From: Pigoraptor vietnamica
Taxonomy: Eukaryota; Opisthokonta; Filasterea
Direction of reading: 5' to 3'
DNA: 30,965 nt
Assembly (NCBI GenBank): GCA_943704525.1
Contig: CALSCQ010003236.1
Location: 1 to 30,965, forward strand
Both the position numbers and the translations under genes were made by a program. Under the pieces are notes generated by a model. That model had not been told where the DNA came from and searched no databases. It saw only the letters and a list, made by a program, of their open reading frames with translations. Position 1 is the stretch's first letter; each line of letters starts with the position of its first letter. Positions 1-10,200 of the stretch are shown piece after piece.

Positions 1-4
1 CCCC

Positions 5-32
5 AAAAAAAAAAAAAAAAAAAAAAAAAAAA
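5..32. repeat. Homopolymeric A tract (28 bases)
   Basis: Twenty-eight consecutive A at the window edge. On the coding strand of the F-BAR gene this is a T tract inside the intron that begins at 90, where it could serve as a polypyrimidine stretch. Confidence 0.9.
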
Positions 33-90
33 GCAAATCACACACAACAAAATGGAAGGCAAGCAGCAAAGCAAGAGGCCTCGCACGCAC

Positions 91-2147
91 CGGACGTGCT
101 TGCGGACATCCGCGACGGGGTCCGTTGCCTGCGCGAGGGCGAGACACCGGTCGCCCTCGGCGGGAAGGGACGCGACCATCGTGCGTTCCAGCGAGGCCAT
201 CTTGATCACGACCTCGCGGCTCTTCTGCTCGCAGTCCTCGCCGAGCCTTCGCAGCGTCCGAAGGAGCGTCTTCTCAAACGCCTCAAAGTCGGCCGTCGCC
301 TTGTTCGCCGCGCTCAGTTGCTGCCTGTACGTCTCCTCCGTCGTCGCAAGCACCCGCCGCTTCTCGTCCGTGTCGGGCACGCGCCCGAGTCCCTTCGACG
401 CGCGTTCGAGCGACACGGCCTCGAGCGTGTGCGCGGCCTCGTGGTACTTTTGCTTGGCGCGCGCGGCGGCGGCCGATGCGTCGGCGAACCGCTTCTGCTC
501 CTTCTGGTACTGATCGCGAATGAGCCTCCGCGACCGGTCGTTCTCCGCGCGCTTGGCGGCCAGGGGCTCCTGCACCGTCTGGATAACCTTGTTGGCGTAG
601 TCGAGGCGTCGGGTGGCCGCAGACTCGGCGTACTTGAGGATCTGCTGGAACGACTCGTGGAACGAGCTGTTGACGAGGAAGGCCTGGTCGGTGAGCGCGT
701 CGAGGGCCTTGCGTGTGATCTTTGCGAGCCCCTTCGAGTACTCGAGCTCAAGCTGCGTGCGCTTCTCAATGTAGCTGAGCACTTCCGCGCTGTACTCGGC
801 CCAGCCTGCGCGAGAGGGGGGTGCGAGGGAAGGTTGGAACAGTTCGCACGTGACCACGTCGGACAGCACCCCAGCAGCAGTGCCACGTGCTGTGCAGGCA
901 CACGAGAACAACGACATTTCGCACACCCACGCGGATGTGCATACATGCAAGAGTAACGTACACAAACAGGACATGGGCGCCCCAAACGCAGACGCGCACA
1001 CACGCCAGACCACGCACCCTTTGCCCTGTTCACGAGGAGGTCCACGCCATCAATGTAGAGGAAGCCCGCGAGGTCGGCGTCTTCCTCGGCAAACTCGTCC
1101 GAGTCGTCGTCCGCCGCATCCGCAGGGCCCTGCGCAAAGCCAATCAGGTACTCCTGGAGGCACGTGACCAGCGAACTCCGCACCGCCGCCGACACCTGCG
1201 CAAATGTATGGCGGACGCGTCAGAGAGGCGGCTGCATGGGCGCGATGCAGGGTCGCAAACAAAGAGACTGTCCCGAGAATGAGAGAAAGGGTTAAGGAGG
1301 GGACGGCAGACACGACAGGCGAACGAGACGAGACGTAAAGGAGTGGGCGGCACACACGACAGGCGAACGAGAAACGAGACGGGGTAAAGGAGGCGGCGAC
1401 AGGCACGTGCCTCCTCGAATTCTGGCGGCCGCACGGGGTTCTCTTTGTCCATTTCTTTGATGAGCTTGCCGAGCGACGCGGCGTTTGCATTGACGTCGGT
1501 CGACGAAATGCTGAACTCGGTCGCGAGCTCCTTGATTGAGCCCACGAGCGCCACAAACGACGCCACGCACGCGTCGTGCGAAATGGGCGTTGCGGCGAAC
1601 GCATTGTCGAGGGCTGCGGGCGAGAGCGACAGAACGTGAGCAACTTGAACACATTCGCACAATGTTTGCGCGACAAACAACAGTCAAATTACAACCACAC
1701 CACCCGTTCCTAGACCCGCCCACCTGTCACCGCGCCGTGGAAGCGACGCACGTGGGCAGTTAGACGATCAAAGTCAGCCTCGTCGTTCACACTCGTCGAG
1801 CGCGGCCGGTTCGTCGCCGAGACAGACGTGCGCCGCCCGTGCGTGGAGGAAGGCGACTCTGTGCGGCCAATGGTCCCCGACGACGACGACGACTTGAGGT
1901 CCTTTCCGGACGAAGCCGATGCGAGGAGATTGTCCGCAGTGGTCCGTCGCTCGAGCGCAGAGGGCGCCCCCGGCATGGGGTCGCTTTTTGTTGGCGTGAC
2001 ACTCAGGCGCCGCTCTGTAGAGCCACGGTGGCCGGGCGGTGCAAGAGATGCCGCGGGCGACTTGTCGTCATGGTGGCCCTTCGAAGACCTCTCCCTCTCT
2101 TTCTCCTTGTCGGCCTTGTCGCCCTTGTCCTTGCGGAAGAGCTTCAT
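91..2147 (-). CDS. F-BAR (FCH) domain protein, 3' part outside the window
   Basis: Exons, read on the minus strand: 2147-1724, 1613-1411, 1195-1018, 805-91; the next donor (GTGCGTGCG) is at 90-82 and the gene leaves the window. Phases close across all junctions, giving 506 codons so far. I start at the ATG at 2147 (MKLFRKDKGDK) because an upstream in-frame start adds only a CA-repeat-like leader. Residues 1-120 are basic, then Ser/Thr-rich and disordered. Residues 125-209 form a helical region of unknown family. From about 250 an F-BAR domain begins: the stretch KRTQLELEYSKGLAKI is the classic FCH signature, followed by about 200 residues of charged amphipathic helix. F-BAR dimers bend membranes and often connect to Rho GTPases and actin. 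The downstream domains (C1-RhoGAP, SH3 or others) lie outside, so the subfamily cannot be set. Intron 2 appears to use a GC donor (GAG|GCACGT) because no GT donor there keeps the frame. Confidence 0.8.
1283..1405. repeat. Intronic tandem repeat, about 3 copies of a 38-44 nt unit
   Basis: Three imperfect copies at 1283-1323, 1324-1367 and 1368-1405 share the core taaaggag...cgacaggc. The array lies in intron 2 of the F-BAR gene and stops five bases from its GC donor. Confidence 0.75.
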
Positions 2148-3527
2148 GGCGGCAACGCACGCGCGCACGCCCACACACGCACCACGCACACGCACACGCC
2201 ACGCAACGGAGTATGAATCGCGGCAGAGCCTACTAGATTAACATGTGCATGGGTACGCAACTACCTCCCGTGCTGAAGAGAGTGAGAGAGGAGGAAAGAA
2301 GATAATCGCTGCGATTTGGCGAAGTTGTTGAAAAACCAAACACAAGGCACAAGCGTGTTTTTGGTGTGTGGTGGCCGAATTGGAATGTCCGAAATCTCGG
2401 TAAATTTAAATAAATATCCGAGTTCTCGCAAATATTTTGGTGGAAGTTCTCGCTGACTTTTTTGCCCAGTTTGTCTTACGTTGCTTATCGCGGAAATTCA
2501 CGGAAAAAGGTACCCTGTTTTATTTGGGCCAACCCTGAAAATGTGTTATGGATTGATGTCCGGATTCAAATAAAAATTCGCTAGAAGGAGGAACATTTCA
2601 TATGTACCACACATGGCATACATTTCCAATTTTGCTATTTATCCAATTTACCGCATTTGGCGGGCAAGTGGAGCAACTCCGTCACTGGGGAATGCGGGGC
2701 TGCCATTTCGAGCACGGGTGCGTGCGTGTGCCCGTCTGGGTGTGTGTGTGTGCGTGCGCAACTGTATTGCGCCTTATTTCCCCTCGACGTCTTCCTCTTG
2801 GTTGTGCCGTGTCTTCGTTTCCAGGGACTCCGTCTCTGTCCAGTCTGTGCGACTTCCACTCGGGCTGCGGTTTCTCACTTCGTGTCCCTATCGCTGGCGA
2901 CGGGAGTGACACGTCATAGGTCCATTTGTTCCTCGCTATCGGCCAAAAGGACTCGCCGTTTCGAAGATCGAAACAGCACTTCCCCCCATTTGTGGCGACA
3001 CAGCTTTGGGACAGACAGCCGTTGCGCTGTGCGTCCGACCCCTGCGTGCCACGCATACCACCGCTAACCAAAGGGGTGTGTGGCCGGCCGACAGGCCTTA
3101 TCGGGCGGCGCCGGAGTCGACAACAAAGGGGTTGGGACGACTGTCCGATTTGGTCGCTGTGGACACAGGGTGTGAGGCGAGAGAGAAGAGGAGGCGGCGC
3201 GGCCAGTACAGTCCTCTCGTCTCCCCTCACGACGCACAGCATACGGCGTACATCGCAAGCAAGTCGGGGTTGTGTTCCTTCGAGAGCCGCTCTTCGTCGT
3301 CGGCGTCGTGCATGGCTGTTGACGGGCTCGCTTTCTTGCCGGCCTCGTAGATTCCTTCTTCTTGCTTACTGTCGAAAGTCGTTTAAAAATCGTGCGAGCG
3401 TCAGAGCCCTGCTGCGGATGCAGCTGCTCTCAAAGCCGCTTTAACACGGTCGTCATTTCGGCGCGTCCACAAGCGCTGACGCATTGCTCATCTACGTCGC
3501 CTTCGCGCTCGTGTGGGGCGGGGGACC
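2148..3527. other. Divergent intergenic region between F-BAR gene and HDAC gene
   Basis: This 1,380-base spacer must contain both promoters and 5' UTRs. 2330-2660 is AT-rich (long T/A runs, TTTAAATAAATAT near 2403). 2660-3500 is GC-richer with overlapping short open frames on both strands that match no family I recognise and have no consistent codon use. No clear TATA box placed relative to either start codon was found. Confidence 0.6.
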
Positions 3528-6500
3528 ATGAGTGGTGAAGCGCCCATGGAGGTGGCCTCGGCGCCTCGCTCTGCGTCTCCGACACCGTCCAAGTCGCACG
3601 GTCGGAGAGTGGCGCACGAGGGCAGCGTCGACGACGGCGGTCCCCGTCGCATGTCGTTTGTGATGGAGGGCGGACAGAACAGCGAGAGGCGGCCCTCCGT
3701 CACGATGGCCGACGCATCGCCAGGCAGTTCGCCCAGCGGAGAGTGTGCGCCGGGCACGCGCACGTCCGCCGAATGGGGCGACGCAAGCCGACTGGTCAAC
3801 TTCTTTCAGCACCAGACCGAGAGCCTTTCTCACCTCATCGCTCCAATCGAGGAGCGCCCGGGCGGCGAGCGTCGGGACTCGCAGTCGTCGGCAGATTCCG
3901 CACCGAGCCCGAGCCCGCCCATTGCCGGCTCCCTCGTCGACTTGCGCACGACGCCCCGCATTCGCGCGAAGCCCGAGCCGCAGGAATGGCACGGGGGCAA
4001 CTTGGCGACGAGCCCTCCGGCGGGCTACGCGAACATGCCCCTCGGCTTCAAGGGCGGCGCGTACTACACGTGGCACCTCTCTGCGCCGGAACCCTACGAT
4101 CCGCGCGGGGGGGACCCTGCTGCCGCCGGCGTGCAGCGACCGAGGACGACGAGCGAGTCATCCGCCGAGGAGCCCGGCATTCGCCCGCCCGGCGGCATGA
4201 CCGGCGTCGGAAGCTATCCGCCGCGTCCGTACGAGGGCTATGGCGCGCACCCCATGGACCCCTCACGGCAGTTCTACTCGTACGCGCCGGTGTGGGGAGT
4301 CGTGGGCCACGACGAGAGCGGGGCGCCCCTTCATGCGCCCGTGCGATGGCCGGAGAGCTCGAGCTACTTTCCGGCGCCGCCGTCGATGGACTTTCCGCTC
4401 CGAAAGACGTCGAGCGAGCCGAACATGTTGGGGAAGCCCGGCCACGGGCACTCGTCGCAGACGCACGCTCACGGTCACACGCACCGCGGGGCGTCGAAGC
4501 AGCTCAAGACGATGAGCGGACGCGATGCACACGAGCCATACGCGCGCACACGGCCACGGCAGGTGTCGGGTGAGTGTGCCTGGGGATTGCCTCTCCTCAA
4601 CTGGCAGCCGCGTTTCTGTGGTGGCTTCCGCTTCGGAGAGTGTTTTTCCGGTGCTCTCTTACACGTGTCGTTTGCGGTGACAGCGCTACTCACACGCGTT
4701 ACTCACCGCGGTCCTTCAGCAGCCGCCGCCGACCTCATGCCCGTGGGCTTCCCCGGCGGCCTTGGTCTCGCTGTGAGCCAGCCGACAACGCCGCGCAGCG
4801 CACCCACAACGCCTCGCTACGGCCAAATGCGCCCTCTCGACGACCCGCACTTTCGCCACGGCCACGGGGACGACGCCGCGCTGTGGACGTCGCCGTCGCT
4901 CCCGAACCTGAGGTGCGTTGGGAGCGTCGAATTCTCGTCTGATTTTTACCTTATCCCTATTATTCCCTTTACTTACATGTCGTCTATCTATCTATCTGTC
5001 TCTCTCTCTCTCTCTGCAGCACATCCCCGGGCAACTCGATGGGTGTGCTCAGCGCAGGGCCGGAGCAGACGGGCATCGTCTACGACAGCGTCGTTCTCCT
5101 CCACAAGTGCCCGTGTCCGAACGCGAGCGAAGTGCACGGAGAAAGCCCCGAGCGCCTGCAGAGGTCGGTCGCATCGTCTGCGCCGTCATTTGCCTGTTGC
5201 GTCTCTCGTCGTTTTATGTGGGCTGCACGTCCGTTAAGTGTGACTAGTGTTATGCACAGTGTTATGCTCACATTGTCAGTAGTATTTTCCCGTTCATTAT
5301 CTCATGTCCTCACTCTCCTCTGTTACGACAGCGCGTACACGTACCTTAACGACAGGGGCGTCCTGCAGCGGTGCCATCGCGTCAAGGCGCGAAAGGCCAC
5401 ACTCAAGGAGCTGTATGCGATCCACTCTGAGGCGCACACCGTCACATACGGCACGCCGACGCAGCACCAGGTGGGCTTTAGTCGTGCGGTTGCTTGCGTG
5501 CGCTTCGCTGTGCTTCTTTTATGTGCAAGTTGTGTTCACCCACTTTCTAACTCGTCTGTCCGTTTCGCAACACTAGAATGCGACCAAGTTTGCGGAAAAG
5601 CGTCCGAGCGGCGCCAAAGCCGTCGCCGGTGCGCCCCCTCTCACGCGCCTCCCATGCGGCGGAAAGGGCATTGCGACGGGCCTCGATGCGCAGACGTACT
5701 GGAGCGAGGACCACAGCGCACTTGCCGTGCGAACGGCCGCGGGAAGCGTCGTGGAGCTCGCCACAAAAGTGGCGCGAGGGGAACTGCGCAACGGGTTGGC
5801 CCTTGTGCGGCCGCCCGGTCACCACGCCGAGCGCGGCCGTGCGATTGGCGGGTGTTACGTGAACAACGTGGCGGTGGCGGCCAAGGCGCTGCGCAAGTCG
5901 GCAGGGGTGAATCGCGTGATGGTGGTCGACTGGGACCTCTTCCACGGGAACGGCACGCAGGAGGCATTCTACAAGGACCCCTCGGTGCTGTTCGTGTCGC
6001 TGCATCGGAGCGACGGCGCGTCGGTGTTCCCGTTCACGGGGCGCATTTCGGAGACGGGCCTTGGCGGCGGCGAAGGGTACACCGTCAACATTCCCTGGTC
6101 AACGGGAGGTGCGTGCATGTGCCGATTATCCGTGACGTGTGTGCGTGTCCTCATTGCATTGCGTTGTGAGTGATTCTGACGCTATTATTCCCCCTCTGCT
6201 CTGTTCGCAGCGGACGCTGTTGTTGGGGACGCCGAGTACCTTGCGGCGTTCCGTGCGGTGGTCATGCCCCTCGCGCGGCAGTTCTCTCCCGAAATCGTTC
6301 TCGTCTCGGCCGGGTTTGGCGCCGCGGACGGCCCCGCGCTTGGCGGCTACACCGTAACTCCCGAGGGTGCGTTTCCAGTCTCTGTTATTTGTGGCACTCG
6401 CGACGTTCTTGTCAACACAACGTCGTGCATGCGCTGATCGCCCGTCCTTTCCCACCGCAGCCTTCGCCCACATGACCCGGATGTTGATGCGCGCGTGTGA

Positions 6501-7140
6501 AGGGCGTGTCGTCCTGGCTCTGGAGGGCGGCCGCAACACGGCCGTGCTCAACCGCTGCCTAGAGCTCTGCCTCAACACGCTCCTCGGCGACCCCGTCCCG
6601 GAGCTCCCCGCTTCTTCTGCCGCCCGCCGTCCCACCGAAGATGCCGTCAAGGTCCTTACTGAGGTCGTTTCCACCCACCGGCGCCACTGGCCAATTCTGT
6701 CCACGGCCGTCGACATGGTCTCGCGCTCGCCCGCGGAGGCCGCCGAGCGAGAGAGGACGGAAGAGGCCGACACGATGGCCGCGACGGAAGCGCTGGCGGC
6801 ACTCGCGATGAACATGCCGCCCACCGCCGCGCTGCCGTCCCCGGTGTCCCTGCCGCAGCAGCCGATGCCGGCCGGCCCCTACGCGCCGCTGCACCCGGGC
6901 GTCGGGTTTGCCACGCAGCACTACGAGGCCCAGCAGGCGGAACTGGCGCGCGCTTACGCCAGCGCCATGTCCGCGGGCGTTGCGATGGCACTGCCGCAGG
7001 GCGCCAAGGGGGTGTCACGTGCGCCTCGACTCACCGTGCGCCTCCCGAACGGCGGCGCGGGTGAGCCCGTGGCTCAGGGGAACGCGGGCATGCAGTCGCT
7101 CGCGGTAGCCGCGTCACTGGTGGACGCGTCGCGCGAGTGA
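3528..7140 (+). CDS. Class IIa histone deacetylase, probable pseudo-deacetylase
   Basis: Exons 3528-4569, 4720-4912, 5020-5163, 5332-5470, 5577-6108, 6211-6366, 6461-7140; 961 residues. The ATG at 3528 starts a Ser/Pro-rich regulatory region (1-410) that contains [11 protein letters not shown] at 289-299, almost identical to the 14-3-3 site around Ser246 of human HDAC4. The catalytic domain (about 430-810) matches class IIa: structural zinc residues C442, C444, H451 and C533 (RLPCGG), RPPGHHAE (H588, H589), [10 protein letters not shown]. The C-terminal extension also matches HDAC4 (RPTEDAV, then EEADTM). Catalytic zinc ligands are broken: D626 is kept, but the His is F628 (DWDLFHGNG) and the second Asp is G720 (SAGFGAADG). 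The position of HDAC4 His976 is R760 (LEGGRN). Spacing is as in HDAC4 (H589-D626 37, D626-G720 94). By inference it acts as a signal-regulated corepressor scaffold, shuttled by 14-3-3, not as an active enzyme. Confidence 0.93.
4385..4425 (+). other. 14-3-3 binding motif coding segment of the HDAC
   Basis: It encodes [11 protein letters not shown] (residues 289-299). In animal HDAC4/5/7/9 the serine of RKT-x-SEP is phosphorylated by CaMK/PKD kinases and bound by 14-3-3, exporting the protein from the nucleus. The equivalent serine here is Ser296. Function in this organism is inferred. Confidence 0.8.
4570..4719 (+). other. HDAC intron 1, 150 nt, stop-free and a multiple of three
   Basis: It is bounded by GGTGAGTG and TTCAG. 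The intervening 50 codons contain no stop in the HDAC frame, so retention would insert 50 residues into the regulatory region. Confidence 0.65.
4983..5016 (+). repeat. TATC/TC microsatellite at an intron acceptor
   Basis: (TATC)n followed by (TC)n runs straight into the acceptor TGCAG at 5015-5019 of HDAC intron 2, acting as its polypyrimidine tract. Confidence 0.8.
5164..5331 (+). other. HDAC intron 3, 168 nt, stop-free and a multiple of three
   Basis: Donor AG|GTCGGT, acceptor CGACAG. Splicing yields RLQ-S-AYTYL, which aligns with RIQSIWSRL of HDAC4, so removal is strongly supported. Read through, it contains no stop over 56 codons. Confidence 0.75.
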
Positions 7141-7282
7141 TGACGTTTGAAGTTGTTGCAATACAGTGGTGTGCTGTCCAACACGACGCAAGCAATTGTA
7201 CTGCGTGAAGCTATGCTTTGCTGCGCTCCTCAGTGGGCGACTACTTAATAGTTCATTGGATAAATATTTGATAGGGTGGCAT
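7141..7282. other. Convergent 3' spacer between HDAC and RhoGAP genes
   Basis: Only 142 bases separate the two stop codons, so both 3' UTRs and polyadenylation sites must lie in, or overlap across, this stretch. No canonical AATAAA is seen. Confidence 0.7.
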
Positions 7283-10200
7283 TCAGTGCCAGCCAGCAAG
7301 CAGGAGCTCAACGACCTTCGCCTGCTGCGCGCTCTCAGCCGCAACGGCCGCGACGTCCGTGAGTGGGGCGGTGCTCTCGAGCAGATTGGGCCCAAACACA
7401 GTGCCGAGGTTCGCAGGTCCCATGGCATTGGAACTGACGCGCGAGACAATCCTGCGTTGCGTGCGGCGTTGTCGTCAGCACAGCAGGCACCTGATCATTC
7501 GAGGACTACAGACAGCCGGTGACAGAGGGGCACAGAAGAGAAATGACAGCCGCGCAACTCACTTGCGCCAGTGCGCGACCAGTGCGGCGATTGTCTCCAC
7601 ATGCGGCGGGGGAAGCGAGCGCGCAATGGACACCACTTCGCGAGCAGCCACCTCAGTGGCCGCCGCACTGCCAATGGCAGCCGCTGCGGTGCAAGGGCAT
7701 GTCACGTGAGAGGCGCAGCACACTCGCCCTCTGCACCCTAGGAAAGGCAGGGTAAGCTCACACTCACCCGCGGCAGCCATCGCACGACGGCCGGCGTCGC
7801 CGGGAATCGCACGCGCGGACAGTTCTCGCAGAAACATCTTCAGTACGCCGGCGATCACGTGGACGTCCGCCGTGCCCACGTCCGCCCGTCCAGCCTCAAA
7901 GTCCGCGCGCAGCCTGTCCACCTGCGCGTGTCATGAGTGGTGTGTAAGTGCAAAACAGGCGAGAGAGAGAGAGAGAGGAACAGAGAGCCATGAAGCATAT
8001 CTTCACGGCAAACCGGCAATTCGTCTCTCAGCCACATGCCTTCGACTTTGCTCCCGAGAGGCGGTAGATGCCCTTCTCGTCGAGACCGCGCGCCTCCACT
8101 GCCGCAATGCACTCTTCGACGAGCGACGGCACATTGCGACCCGAGTGCTCGGCGAGCTCTGCAAGACTGCCTCCAAACAGGCGCACGTTCTTTGGGCGCT
8201 TCTTTGGCCGTCCGTCGGCCTTCTTCGTCTTTGATCCCTCCCCGGCGGCGTCTTCGCGCACGCGCTTGCGTGCGGGAGAGAGGGCGAATGGCGAAGAAGG
8301 CGCCGATGCGCGCGTGTTGGGGCATGAAGGGAAGAGCTCGTCTGCGCAGTGCGCGTGCACGATCACGTCACACCCTGCGACACAGACGCGAGGAACGGGT
8401 TGTTAGAGAATATAACAAGTAGGACGGTCGGCGAACGGTATGAGTTAGTCAGGAGATAGGGTTGTCTGTCGAAGGAAGACAACAGATGCCGCAACACTCC
8501 GTGACAAGAGGGGAGGGACGCACCGGCACACTTGAGGCCCTTCTTCATCATCGCGATCGCGCGCTTGCACACATGGCAGTGCGGACGCTTCACAAACGTC
8601 TCTTCGCACAGCGCGTGGCGCACTGGCACGGCTCCGACGGTCGCTGCACCCCCTGCGACTGGGACGGGCGGCATGGGTGGGACATCGACAACCACAGCCT
8701 CGTCAGCCGGCCACGCGGATACGTGGGCCGCCGGCACAGGCATCGCTCGCTCGAGGGCAAACGATGGCGCCACTTGCTCGGCGGCGCTTTCCACAATCGC
8801 CGCAATGTGTATGTCATAGCTCTCCGCCGTGAGCTCCGTCGAGCGGTCCGAGGGCGCAATGCTCCCTGTGGACGTCCTCGACCTCGCCTTCCGCACCGGT
8901 TGCACACGACGCCGCACCGGTTCGGTGGCCTTGGACGGCGCTCCCTCCGGTCCTCCCGCAGCACTCTTATTGGCATGGGTCGCACTCGATGCGAACGACG
9001 CGACGGAGGCGTTCCTCTGCGCAAGACCGCCCGACCGGTCGCTGTGCATCGATAGCGTGTTGCGCGCCTTCGCAATGTCCTTGAGCTGCGGAACACCGCG
9101 CTGCGCCCCAACAATGTTGGCCTTCCGCAGGCGCTCGAGGATGGGGTCCACGGGCGCCGGTGCATCGTCGGCAGGAGGCGCTGAGGGAAGTGCTGTAGGG
9201 GCTGGAGGAGGGGCGGCGGCAACGGCGCTCGCAGCAGACTCGAGCGACGACCAGCCTTCGATGTGCGGGCGCATCGTCGCGCCAGAATCGTCCGTCAGCG
9301 TCAGCATAGGGACCGCCGCGCGATCGGCCTCGCGTGATGGGTTGGGCTTCGCGGCGGGATTTCGCCTCTCATCGACAACGGCGGGCACATGCACCGCCGG
9401 TGGGTCGACGGCCGCGGCCGCGGCAACGGGCGCCACTGCTTTGGCGGCGGACTCTGGAGCTATTTTCTCCCGTAGCTTCGCATTCAGCGCACTCCGCACC
9501 ATTTCGCGCGCCCGCACGATGTCGTCGTCGTCCTCCTCTGCAACAGCGATGACAACACCGGCTTCGGCGACCTTTGGAGTGTCCGTGGGCTGCTTTTTCT
9601 CCATCGCCCGCTTTTCGTCGATGGCACCGTTTGCTTGGGGCTTTGCGGGCGCGGCTGTCTGTACGAGGGCCGGCGGTGGCGGCGGCGGCGGTGGAGGAGG
9701 AGCGGCGCAGATCTCTTCCTTCGTCGGAGTGGACGTCGCACACACATTCGGTACAAACGCCTCCATGAGCCACGACTCGACGCTCCCGTCGCTCTCTCTG
9801 CGCGACGGAGACGCCGAGGGCTGCGGGGACGGACGGCGCCTCTTCAGCGGCATGAGATGCTCGGTTGCGTGCGGGGATTCGCCTCCAAACGAGTCGGCCA
9901 CAGCGCGTTTGGGCCGCCGCAGCACTGCGTCGTCCCTCTCCTCACCGCTGTCGGTCGACAGGCGTGACGGTGACTGTTGCGTGGTGAAGGCGCGCGTGTC
10001 GCGATCCTCGAGGGCCTCGTTCAGCCGCCGGCGCAGCTGGGCCACCTGCGCGTCGTGTGCGGCATCGCGCGCCTCCAGCCTTGCCTCCCACTGCGCATTC
10101 AGTGCGTCTCTCTGCCGCGCAAGGACCTTCGCACCCTCCGCGTCACTTCCCGCGGTTTGGAGCACACGGATGGTCTCCCGCTGTTCGTCGCAGAGTTCGG

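Noticed and set aside
2682-3242. A 186-codon minus-strand frame in the F-BAR/HDAC spacer
   Set aside because: It contains translated CA repeat and no similarity, and overlapping plus-strand frames are equally long.
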